From contig CALUVK010000022.1 of the NCBI GenBank assembly GCA_944324205.1, forward strand, positions 1-15,622: DNA of 15,622 nucleotides, written 5' to 3'. This document shows, one piece after another, positions 1 to 6,288 of the stretch (the stretch's first letter is position 1; each line of letters opens with the position of its first letter). Position numbers and translations under genes: made by a program. The notes beneath the pieces are model-generated. The model ran no database searches. It had not been told where the DNA came from and saw only the letters and a program-made list of their open reading frames with translations. The stretch comes from Candidatus Gastranaerophilales bacterium (GTDB taxonomy: Bacteria > Cyanobacteriota > Vampirovibrionia > Gastranaerophilales > Gastranaerophilaceae).

Positions 1-66
1 TATTTATAATTCTCGTTGTAAAAGCGTTTATAGTTTGACATATAAGAATTATAACATATTTAAATT

Positions 67-127
67 GGTGGGCACGCCATGCAGAGTTAAATGCAAATAT
101 TTACAATTTAATGCAGCTTTGCCCACC
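67..127. repeat. Imperfect palindromic repeat (REP/MITE-like)
   Basis: GGTGGGCA at 67-74 is the exact reverse complement of TGCCCACC at 120-127. Inside, TTAAAT (87-92) faces ATTTAA (106-111), and TGCA occurs on both sides (80-83 and 112-115). Transcribed on either strand it could fold into one long interrupted hairpin. It is the only GC-rich patch in an otherwise AT-rich gene-free stretch downstream of the toxin gene. GTGGGC/GCCCAC-ended palindromes are a recurring style of dispersed bacterial repeat, but I cannot see other copies in this window, so repeat status is inference. The rest of 1-158 shows no gene. Confidence 0.45.
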
Positions 128-158
128 CTACATTACTAAAATTGCGCAATATAGAAAA

Positions 159-455
159 TCATAACAATGCACAAATATTTTGATATGAAGACAAAACTCT
201 TAAAATGCAAATAGAATTATTCTCAATATTGTAGACTATAAGATAGTGTTTTTTCACAACAAAAAATCTGACGTCTTTATATGTAAAATCTTTTCTTGAA
301 ATTCCTAAATTTGGAAATTTAGCAAGTTTTTCGAAGGTATTATATAAAATTTGAATGAATTTTAATGCGGCTTTTTCATTATCTTCTCTTATGTGCTCAG
401 CAATAATGGTTATGTCTTCTAAAGCCTTACCTTTAATTTTGTAATCATTATTCAT
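159..455 (-). CDS. ParE/RelE-family toxin of a type II toxin-antitoxin pair
   Basis: This 98-residue protein has the usual length and layout of the ParE/RelE fold. An N-terminal helical hairpin (about 8-44) is followed by FPNLG (47-51), a basic beta region with R63, K68 and K69, the strand YLIVY (71-75), and a last strand with LRVLSSYQNI (85-94), matching the family's C-terminal 'v..v.h.r' strand. Members either poison DNA gyrase (ParE) or cleave ribosome-bound mRNA (RelE). The sequence looks more ParE-like, and no RelE catalytic set is evident. The start overlaps the antitoxin stop by 8 nt (ATGAATAA), which implies translational coupling with the antitoxin made first. The target is inferred, not shown. 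Confidence 0.85.
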   Translation of the reverse strand: MNNDYKIKGKALEDITIIAEHIREDNEKAALKFIQILYNTFEKLAKFPNLGISRKDFTYKDVRFFVVKKHYLIVYNIENNSICILRVLSSYQNICALL

Positions 456-684
456 ATTTACTCATTAAATTTTTCATAGCTGTTTGCCCATTAAGAGTGG
501 CGGTATCATTCAATCCTTCTTCAATATCTCTGTTTAAGCGAATTAAGTCTTCCTGTGAAATTCCCTCTTTAGAAATTAATAATCGAATAGCTTCTCTAAT
601 AACTTCACTAACTGAATTATATAAACCCGATGCAACTTTATCGTTCACAAATTTTTCCAAAGCCGGAGTCAAAGAAATATTCAT
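448..684 (-). CDS. ParD/CopG-type ribbon-helix-helix antitoxin
   Basis: This is a 78-residue antitoxin. MNISLTPAL (1-9) is the DNA-contacting beta strand of a ribbon-helix-helix domain. Two helices follow, about 7-19 and 24-38 (SVSEVIREAIRLL), and then an acidic tail (about 42-78) of the kind that wraps the toxin. I place the start at the ATG at 684, not the in-frame ATG at 696. A GAGG site lies 6 nt before 684, the upstream ATG would overlap that site, and family members begin at the strand itself. The dimer normally binds its own promoter, alone or with toxin, and represses the operon. Promoter and repeat candidates are present just upstream. Confidence 0.87.
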   Translation of the reverse strand: MNISLTPALEKFVNDKVASGLYNSVSEVIREAIRLLISKEGISQEDLIRLNRDIEEGLNDTATLNGQTAMKNLMSKYE

Positions 685-696
685 AGCATACCTCAT

Positions 697-726
697 TTAT
701 AACAAATTATATCAATATTATAACAA
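697..726 (-). promoter_or_regulatory. Likely antitoxin operator: two direct TTGTTATAA repeats
   Basis: On the minus strand TTGTTATAA occurs at 726-718 and again at 705-697, a spacing of 21 bp or two DNA turns. The first copy includes most of the -10 box and the second lies between the expected transcription start and the ribosome site. That placement suits repression by a ribbon-helix-helix dimer of dimers on one DNA face. The repeats are seen; binding is inferred. Confidence 0.5.
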
Positions 727-745
727 AGATTGCTATTAAATTCAA
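717..745 (-). promoter_or_regulatory. Promoter of the toxin-antitoxin operon
   Basis: On the minus strand, TTGAAT (745-740) and TATAAT (722-717) are separated by 17 bp, with TTTGT directly before the -10, giving an extended -10 (TGT-TATAAT). Transcription would start near 710, about 26 nt before the antitoxin ATG. It therefore makes the module independent of lepA upstream. Confidence 0.7.
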
Positions 746-754
746 TTAATTTCT

Positions 755-779
755 GTATGTCAGGTAATGCCTGACATAC
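755..779. repeat. Perfect 10-bp inverted repeat between lepA and the toxin-antitoxin promoter
   Basis: GTATGTCAGG (755-764), a 5-nt loop TAATG, and CCTGACATAC (770-779) form a perfect stem. It lies 28 nt past the lepA stop and 9 bp upstream of the toxin-antitoxin -35 box. On the plus strand it is followed by CTTTT-ATCTCTT-like T-rich sequence, so it resembles a terminator better in that direction than for lepA, whose side has no T run. It may act as a bidirectional transcription barrier or as a protein-binding dyad. Confidence 0.55.
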
Positions 780-807
780 TTTTATCTCTTAACATTAATA
801 TAATTCC

Positions 808-2610
808 TTATTCTTCATCTAAACTCAATACGGCCATAAATGCTTCCTGCGGAACTTCTACACGGCCTACTGCTTTCATGCGCTTTTTACCTTTCTTCTG
901 TTTTTCAAGAAGTTTGCGTTTTCGTGTAATATCTCCGCCGTAGCATTTATCAAGCACGCTCTTTCTTAGCGCTTTTATATTAGTTCTGGCAATAACTCTT
1001 CCGCCTATTGCAGCCTGGATAGGAACTTCAAACATCTGGCGCGGAATAATTGTTTTCAATTTTTCTGTTAACTTCTGCCCGATATAGTAAGCATTATCTT
1101 CGTGACAGATAACAGAAAGAGCGTCAACAACTTCTCCTGCCAGCATTACATCAAGTTTAATTAGTTTTGAGCGTTTATAATCTTCAAACTCGTAATCCAA
1201 ACTTGCGTAACCTTTTGAGCGGGATTTTAACTGGTCATAGAAATCAGTAATAACTTCACTTAGGGGTAAATGATATATTAAATCGACCCTTACCTTATCC
1301 AGATAATTCATATTGATAAATATACCGCGTTTTGTCTGGCATAAATCCATTAAAGTTCCGACATAATCGTTAGGTGTAATTATTGAGACCTTGACATACG
1401 GCTCTTCTATATAGTCTCTGTATTGTGCAGCAGGAAGGTTTGCAGGGTTATCAATCTCAACAACTTCACCATTAGTTTTATGAACCCTATAAACTACAGA
1501 AGGAGCTGTTGTGACAATTGATAAGTCGTATTCGCGCTCAAGTCTTTCCTGCGCAATTTCCATATGAAGCATACCTAAGAAGCCGCACCTGAATCCAAAT
1601 CCTAATGCGCTTGAAGTCTCCGGCTCAAAAGTAATTGAACTATCTGAAAGCTTAAGTTTTTCTAAAGCTTCTTTAAGTTCATGATAATCCTCATTATCTA
1701 CAGGATACATGCCGGAAAATACCATAGGCAGAGCTTCTTTATACCCGGGAAGCGGTTCAGAGGCAGGATTTTCAACATGGGTTACGGTATCTCCGACAAA
1801 ACGGGTAATTTCTTTAATGGATCCTGCAAAATACCCTACATCCCCACAGGTTAATTCTTTAACCTGAACCCTGTGAGGAGTTAAATACCCTAGCTCGACA
1901 ATCTCATATTCTTTACCCGAAGCCATAAACTTAACCCTGTCTCCGAGTTTCATTTTTCCATCCATAATCTTAAAGAAACAAAGTGTTCCTAAATACGGAT
2001 CATAGGCACTGTCAAACACAAGTGCTCTTAATGGTTTTTCGGATGTGTCAACAGGTGGCGGTACAAATTCAACTATAGCTTCTAAAACCTTATCAATTCC
2101 AACTCCGGTTTTTGCACTCACAGGAATTGCCATAGATGTATCAATACCTAAAATTTCTTCGATTTCTTCTTTAACCCTTTCTACATCAGCAGAAGGGAGG
2201 TCAATTTTATTGATAACAGGGATAATCTCAAGGTTCTGTTCTATTGCCATATAAACATTAGCTAATGTCTGCGCTTCAACTCCCTGGGTTGCATCAACAA
2301 TCAGCAAAGCTCCTTCACAGGCTGCAAGAGAACGGGATACTTCATAAGAAAAATCAACGTGCCCCGGAGTATCAATAAGATTAAAAATATATTTTTCTCC
2401 ATTTTCAGCAGTATAATTCATTCTTGCAGCATTAAGTTTAATCGTAATTCCGCGTTCCCGCTCAATATCCATAGTATCCAGAAGCTGATCCTGCATATCT
2501 CTTTCTGCAATAGTCCCAGTAGCTTCCAGAAGCCTGTCAGCCAGAGTAGACTTACCGTGGTCAATATGAGCTATTATACAAAAATTCCTTACATTATCTC
2601 TATATTTCAT
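808..2610 (-). CDS. lepA: Elongation factor 4 (LepA), ribosome back-translocating GTPase
   Basis: EF4/LepA binds stalled or mis-translocated ribosomes in the cytosol and uses GTP to back-translocate or remodel them. The 600-residue length is the family norm. GTPase motifs are complete: AHIDHGKST (14-22), RERGITI (51-57), DTPGH (80-84), NKID (134-137) and SAK (165-167). The EF-G-like domains follow, and the LepA-specific C-terminal domain ends with the basic stretch around CYGGDITRKRKLLEKQKKGK. It lacks the EF-G domain IV, as expected. I chose the ATG at 2610 because AGGA sits 5-6 nt before it; an in-frame GTG at 2628 has no comparable site. It follows the PilZ gene by 45 bp with no clear promoter between, so it is probably the last gene of that transcript. 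Confidence 0.97.
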   Translation of the reverse strand: MKYRDNVRNFCIIAHIDHGKSTLADRLLEATGTIAERDMQDQLLDTMDIERERGITIKLNAARMNYTAENGEKYIFNLIDTPGHVDFSYEVSRSLAACEGALLIVDATQGVEAQTLANVYMAIEQNLEIIPVINKIDLPSADVERVKEEIEEILGIDTSMAIPVSAKTGVGIDKVLEAIVEFVPPPVDTSEKPLRALVFDSAYDPYLGTLCFFKIMDGKMKLGDRVKFMASGKEYEIVELGYLTPHRVQVKELTCGDVGYFAGSIKEITRFVGDTVTHVENPASEPLPGYKEALPMVFSGMYPVDNEDYHELKEALEKLKLSDSSITFEPETSSALGFGFRCGFLGMLHMEIAQERLEREYDLSIVTTAPSVVYRVHKTNGEVVEIDNPANLPAAQYRDYIEEPYVKVSIITPNDYVGTLMDLCQTKRGIFINMNYLDKVRVDLIYHLPLSEVITDFYDQLKSRSKGYASLDYEFEDYKRSKLIKLDVMLAGEVVDALSVICHEDNAYYIGQKLTEKLKTIIPRQMFEVPIQAAIGGRVIARTNIKALRKSVLDKCYGGDITRKRKLLEKQKKGKKRMKAVGRVEVPQEAFMAVLSLDEE

Positions 2611-2655
2611 AATATTCCTATTATACACGAAAAAAGATAATAAAGGCTTAAAAGA

Positions 2656-3279
2656 TTACATCAAACTGCTTCTTTTATACTCAAGTTGTTTTTTTATACA
2701 TATTTGAGAAATTGCATCGACTTCACTTTCCGGAAGTCCGACAAAATAAAATGAAGCTTTTAAGATTTCATCTTCATTATCGTATCGTACAAATTTTGCT
2801 TTTGCTTTAATACTTTTTGGTTGAAATAAAAGGTCAATTATGACATCTTCTGGGATTTTCATTTTCTCAGGAAGTATTAATCTTACACCATTTGCAGAAA
2901 TGTCATGTGTCTTGGCAGGAATAACTTTCCCCTCAAAACTCAAAAGTGCATCTTCTTCCATATGAACTCTAAAATATTCTCTATTCTGCTGGTACTCAAG
3001 TCCTTCTGGAGTTTGAAGAGCAAAATATGTGTAAGGGTCGTTGTTGTTTACGTATTTTAAAGTTGTATTAGTTCTATAAAGTCCATTATCGCAAACAAAG
3101 CTTAATGTTACTTCTTGCGGTGTTTTTATTACCGGCATATCTTCAAACTTAGCACATGCTAATATTTCCCGCTCTCCCATATGTTTAATTGCAGCTTTTG
3201 AACAGCAAGTTGTATCCTGTGCATCACGATAAACTATCTTTATATAATTAATATTATCCAAATTTAAATTAAACTTCAT
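2656..3279 (-). CDS. PilZ-domain protein, probable c-di-GMP effector (YcgR-like layout)
   Basis: This is a 207-residue cytosolic protein without signal peptide or membrane helix. The N-terminal half (about 1-95) is a beta-rich domain of the position and size of the YcgR/PilZN flagellar-brake domain. The C-terminal half is PilZ: the RxxxR loop is R100-E-Y-F-R104 and the second ligand motif is D126-I-S-A-N-G131 (DxSxxG). A final strand and helix follow (about 175-200). All residues known to hold c-di-GMP are therefore present. The ATG overlaps the stop of the upstream small gene (ATGA), with AAGG a few bases before it. The family usually controls motility, adhesion or exopolysaccharide; which one applies here is not shown. 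Confidence 0.85.
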   Translation of the reverse strand: MKFNLNLDNINYIKIVYRDAQDTTCCSKAAIKHMGEREILACAKFEDMPVIKTPQEVTLSFVCDNGLYRTNTTLKYVNNNDPYTYFALQTPEGLEYQQNREYFRVHMEEDALLSFEGKVIPAKTHDISANGVRLILPEKMKIPEDVIIDLLFQPKSIKAKAKFVRYDNEDEILKASFYFVGLPESEVDAISQICIKKQLEYKRSSLM

Positions 3280-3467
3280 TTTACCTTCTTGTATCTTCCA
3301 TTTTCTAATTTATATATACCGATTTTTTTCCCTTTGTCATTATATTGAACAATCGTTCCATTTCGCTTTTTTTTAAATGTTCCTGCCGGCAAATTTTGTT
3401 TTGGAATTGTCGCCAGTACCGGAAGAGTAAGACAAGTTAATATTAACAATGAGATAAGTTTTTTCAT
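3276..3467 (-). CDS. Small secreted basic protein, function unknown
   Basis: This 63-residue protein begins with a clear Sec signal peptide: MKK, a hydrophobic core from about 4 to 16, and a likely cleavage after V-L-A19. C12 is not in a proper lipobox (threonine precedes it), so a lipoprotein is unlikely. The mature part (about 44 residues) is lysine- and glycine-rich. It carries a G-T-x-V-Q-Y-N-D-K-G-K-K-I-G-I-Y-K-L-E-N-G pattern resembling short beta-hairpin repeats (MORN or YwqK style). Its stop overlaps the PilZ start (ATGA), so the two are translationally linked, which may tie it to c-di-GMP-controlled surface behaviour (inference). There is no Shine-Dalgarno site; the promoter suggests a leaderless message. 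Confidence 0.7.
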   Translation of the reverse strand: MKKLISLLILTCLTLPVLATIPKQNLPAGTFKKKRNGTIVQYNDKGKKIGIYKLENGRYKKVK

Positions 3468-3473
3468 ACTTGT

Positions 3474-3482
3474 ATTATACCA
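3474..3482 (-). promoter_or_regulatory. Extended -10 promoter giving a near-leaderless transcript
   Basis: TGG-TATAAT on the minus strand (3482-3474) is an extended -10 box. Only 6 nt separate it from the ATG at 3467, so the normal initiation distance puts the first transcribed base on the A of the ATG or within a base or two of it. No good -35 is visible, as is common with extended -10 promoters. It would drive the small secreted protein, PilZ and lepA genes. Confidence 0.6.
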
Positions 3483-3505
3483 GATTTTGAGCCAAAATAG
3501 TATTT

Positions 3506-4192
3506 ATGAAAGGTATTATTTTTGATTTTAACGGAACATTATTCTGGGATTCCAAACTGCATTATGAAGCTTGGAGAGAATATTCTAAAGAACTTCGAGG
3601 TTATGAATTTACAGATGAAGAAATGCGTAACAAAATGTTTGGACATACAAACGCTGATATAATTGAATATGCTATTGGTACAAAACCTTCTGTAGAAATG
3701 GTTGAAAAATATGCAAAAGAAAAAGAAGCTCTTTACAGACAGAGGTGCCTTTTAGATAAAGACCATTTTAAACTTGCTCCAGGCGCCATAGAATTTCTGG
3801 ACTATCTTAAAGACAATAATATTCCCCGCACAATTGCGACCATGTCTGAATGGTGCAATGTTGAATTTTATATTAAAGAATTTAATCTTGCAAAATGGTT
3901 TGATATTGATAAAATAGTATATTCTGATGGAACTATCCCAGGAAAACCTGCTCCTGATATTTTTTTGATTGCAGCAAAAAAAATTGGTTTAATACCTGAG
4001 GATTGTCTCGTTATTGAAGATGCTATTGCAGGAATTAATTCGGCTAAATCTGCCGGTATTGGTAAAATTTATGCAATTGCATCAATGGAACCTATTGAAT
4101 TCTACAACAATATAGAAGGTGTAGATAAAATTATTCATAATTTCAATGAAATAGATCGAACTATTTTTGATTATTTGCCTTCTCGGTTTTAG
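3506..4192 (+). CDS. HAD-superfamily hydrolase (beta-phosphoglucomutase/phosphatase-like)
   Basis: This is a 228-residue cytosolic HAD protein of subfamily I type with a helical cap (about 15-88). Motif I is D7-F-N-G-T-L: the nucleophile D7 is present, but the usual second aspartate, the general acid/base, is N9. Motif II is around T112-M-S114, motif III is K147 in GKPAPD, and motif IV is E171-D172 in VIEDAIAG. DFNGTL variants occur in a known group of HAD proteins, so this is unlikely to be decay. Substrate is unknown; small sugar phosphates are the usual guess. The ATG at 3506 fits the family start, but no Shine-Dalgarno site precedes it. The 3' end overlaps the opposite-strand gene by 32 bp. 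Confidence 0.85.
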   Translation: MKGIIFDFNGTLFWDSKLHYEAWREYSKELRGYEFTDEEMRNKMFGHTNADIIEYAIGTKPSVEMVEKYAKEKEALYRQRCLLDKDHFKLAPGAIEFLDYLKDNNIPRTIATMSEWCNVEFYIKEFNLAKWFDIDKIVYSDGTIPGKPAPDIFLIAAKKIGLIPEDCLVIEDAIAGINSAKSAGIGKIYAIASMEPIEFYNNIEGVDKIIHNFNEIDRTIFDYLPSRF

Positions 4193-4514
4193 ATTCTTTA
4201 TGGAAGATTTTATTCCAAAGATTTTTTATCCCGTTTCCAATCCATTTGCCGGCAGGTACTATAGCCTTATTCCAGAGCCATGAACAGCCTTTTCCGATTC
4301 CTTTAAAAATTGCAGGTACCAGAGGCAGAAGAGTTGCACCTGCTGCATAGCCCAGCCCTATCCCGGCTCCTACTGCCATAGGATTACTCATACCGCAAAA
4401 ACCATATCCGAAACACCCAGGGGAAAATGCTCTAAAACCACCAAATCCACAAGGTTTGCAAAAACCCGGGTTATTCATAAATATATTTGTACAATTTGCT
4501 ACGCCAAAATACAT
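4161..4514 (-). CDS. Cys/Gly/Phe-rich small protein with glycine-rich hydrophobic core, unknown
   Basis: I do not recognise this 117-residue protein. Three parts are visible. Residues 1-43 are Gly/Phe-rich with five cysteines (C8, C19, C22, C34, C40), including C19-K-P-C22. Residues about 46-75 are a Gly/Ala-rich hydrophobic segment with GxxxG-like spacing, suitable for a membrane hairpin or helix packing. Residues about 76-105 are cationic and Trp-rich and carry the near-repeat LWNKAI (80-85) / LWNKIF (99-104). The tail is Lys/Asn-rich. There is no Sec signal peptide. A GAGGA site about 6 nt before the ATG supports the start. It converges on the HAD gene with a 32-bp coding overlap. A membrane-active or pore-like protein is possible, but this is speculation. 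Confidence 0.65.
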   Translation of the reverse strand: MYFGVANCTNIFMNNPGFCKPCGFGGFRAFSPGCFGYGFCGMSNPMAVGAGIGLGYAAGATLLPLVPAIFKGIGKGCSWLWNKAIVPAGKWIGNGIKNLWNKIFHKESKTEKANNQK

Positions 4515-4681
4515 TTTTAATCCTCATTTTATTCTTCCTGTATATATAAAGTATTTCTCAAAGAAATAATTGATACTTACTTTACAATTTGTTACAAATA
4601 AAAGGATAAAAAATTTAAAAATTAACATTTTTTTATGTTTTCCGCAAATTCAATAAAGAAAATAAAAAATCATCTAAATAG

Positions 4682-4710
4682 TTGATAACAAATACATAAA
4701 AATGTATAAT
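4682..4710 (+). promoter_or_regulatory. Promoter of the FlgM-like/TPR unit
   Basis: TTGATA (4682-4687) and TATAAT (4705-4710) are 17 bp apart, a near-consensus sigma-70 promoter. Initiation near 4717 gives a leader of about 30 nt with AGGGGAG (4729-4735) and AGGG (4739-4742) before the ATG at 4747. The rest of the 232-bp divergent gap (4515-4746) is AT-rich and shows no gene. Confidence 0.7.
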
Positions 4711-4746
4711 AATGAAAAGAAAATAATCAGGGGAGATTAGGGTCTC

Positions 4747-5088
4747 ATGTTCAACAATATTAATGATAATAATACATACAACTCACATTTAGGTAATGCG
4801 TCTAACGTTATTAACCTGAATGCAATCAGGACTAATCTTCAAAAGAGCGGATACAGTACAAATCCCTATGTAGATAAAACTGAAATTTCTTCCAATGCTA
4901 TGGAATTGTTTCAAAGAGATTTGGATATTAACAAGTTTAATAAAATTGCAATGAGTGATTCCGAAGACACATCGCATTTGGAAAAAATGAAAGAATTATT
5001 TAATGACGGCGTTATAGATGTTTATGAAGACGATGTTTTACAGGAGCTTGTAACAAATTCTAAATTATGGGATGATTTAGAGCTTTAA
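4747..5088 (+). CDS. Small acidic protein with a FlgM-like C-terminal region (possible anti-sigma factor)
   Basis: The protein has 113 residues, is Asn-rich at the N-terminus and acidic at the C-terminus, with no membrane segment. Residues about 43-105 follow the order of FlgM. A short strand/turn VDKTEISSNAMELFQRD (42-58) matches the family's 'ISs.A..l' box. After a 20-residue linker comes HLEKMKELFNDGVIDVYEDDVLQELV (77-102), resembling the helix-G-helix 'kve.iK..I..G.y.vd...iA..l'. FlgM holds back the flagellar sigma factor FliA. The match is by eye and partial (the usual G-Y/E-L turn is G-V-I here), so an unassigned small protein is the alternative. It is followed after 18 bp by the TPR gene and has its own strong promoter. 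Confidence 0.4.
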   Translation: MFNNINDNNTYNSHLGNASNVINLNAIRTNLQKSGYSTNPYVDKTEISSNAMELFQRDLDINKFNKIAMSDSEDTSHLEKMKELFNDGVIDVYEDDVLQELVTNSKLWDDLEL

Positions 5089-5106
5089 ATGTGATAGAAT
5101 TAGGCT

Positions 5107-6288
5107 ATGGCATCGTCTGATTATTACATTGTTGACAACTCTGATATTGAGAATAAAAAGCTGGAAGCCGCTAAAAGTCACTATCAAAAAGGAGATTATT
5201 CTGCTGCGCTAAAGCTTTATTTAACAATGCTAAATACAAGCATTTCATATAAATTGTATTATGAAATCGGCAGATGTTATTATAAACTTAATGAATCGTT
5301 ACCAGCAGAAGAATATTTTAAAAAATCAATTGGACTTGAAAGTTTTAAAAACCCGTCTTACTTATACCTCGGTAATATTTATTACAAACGAGAAGATCTA
5401 AAGAATGCAATTGAAAATTGGGCATCTGCATATGCGTATAAGCCGGATGATGATGCAGTGTGCCTTAATCTTGCAACATCTTATTTTTCCAAGAAAATGA
5501 ATTTTCAGTCAGTTTTTTATTATAAAAAATATCTTAAATATGCAAAAGACAAAAATAGATCATATTATGTCATAAAAAATACTATTGATAGCTATACCAA
5601 CCAGTCAGATGATTTTATGCAAAAAGCTCAGAGAGCAATTGCAACAAAAAATAATAAACAGGCGATTGAATATTTAAATCTTGCAGCAAAAATTATGCCT
5701 GTTAATTTTGAAATAAACCATTTACTTGGAAAGTTATATTTAGAAGAAAATGATAATATGCATTCGATGATTTATCTCAAACGTGCTTTATGTATTGACA
5801 GTAAATCTCTGGATATTCTTCAAAAACTATCATCTGTTTTTATTAATCTTGGAGATTATACAGCTGCATATTGTGCAATGCGCCGCCTGCTTCCGCTTGT
5901 TATACATAACCAGCAGGAGTATTTAAAAACCTTACAAATGGTTAAAGATTTAGACTCATCATTTGATGAATTAAGTTATCAGGGGCATAAAGAATGGGCA
6001 GATAAATATTACAATGATAACAATTATCATATGGCACTTATAGAATATGAAAATTGTGCAATTTTAAAAGAACAATTCCAGGGCGAAATAGAACAAAAAA
6101 TTGAAAAAGTAAAATCATTTCTTTATCCTGAAGAAAGAATAATAAAAGCTTGTATTGAAAAAGGTTCTGAATTATATGCTGATGGTGATTATAAAAATTC
6201 AAATAAATATTTTTCAAAAGTAATGTTATTTTCAAATATAAATTCTGCAGAATATAAATATGCAAAAGCACGGGTTGTCAATGTTTAA
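5107..6288 (+). CDS. TPR-repeat protein, cytosolic scaffold of unknown partner
   Basis: A 393-residue protein made almost wholly of helical hairpins. Recognisable tetratricopeptide units lie at about 17-46 (AAKSHYQKGDYSAALKLY), 48-80, 82-115, 116-149, 183-201, 202-235 and 236-265. Degenerate units lie at about 295-320 (WADKYYNDNNYHMALIEYE) and 348-381 (KGSELYADGDYKNSNKYF). It has no signal peptide, membrane helix or enzymatic domain, so a protein-binding scaffold in the cytosol is likely. It lies 18 bp after the FlgM-like gene and overlaps the next gene by 8 nt, so the three are probably one transcript. The start is supported by the reading frame and a weak TTAGG just before the ATG. Confidence 0.8.
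   Translation: MASSDYYIVDNSDIENKKLEAAKSHYQKGDYSAALKLYLTMLNTSISYKLYYEIGRCYYKLNESLPAEEYFKKSIGLESFKNPSYLYLGNIYYKREDLKNAIENWASAYAYKPDDDAVCLNLATSYFSKKMNFQSVFYYKKYLKYAKDKNRSYYVIKNTIDSYTNQSDDFMQKAQRAIATKNNKQAIEYLNLAAKIMPVNFEINHLLGKLYLEENDNMHSMIYLKRALCIDSKSLDILQKLSSVFINLGDYTAAYCAMRRLLPLVIHNQQEYLKTLQMVKDLDSSFDELSYQGHKEWADKYYNDNNYHMALIEYENCAILKEQFQGEIEQKIEKVKSFLYPEERIIKACIEKGSELYADGDYKNSNKYFSKVMLFSNINSAEYKYAKARVVNV

Noticed and set aside
35..55. TTGACA (35-40) with TATAAC (50-55) as a plus-strand promoter
   Set aside because: The spacing is only 9 bp and no gene follows on the plus strand.
497..739. Plus-strand open frame of 80 codons
   Set aside because: It lies antisense over the antitoxin gene and its promoter, has no ribosome site, and its protein has no family features.
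2608..2628. GTG start of lepA at 2628 giving six more residues
   Set aside because: The AGGA site is correctly spaced for the ATG at 2610, and the family begins close to the KNIRNF-like segment.
6260..6283. Upstream ATG at 6260 for the YkgJ-family gene
   Set aside because: It would add seven unremarkable residues and a longer overlap with the TPR gene, with no ribosome site in the right place.
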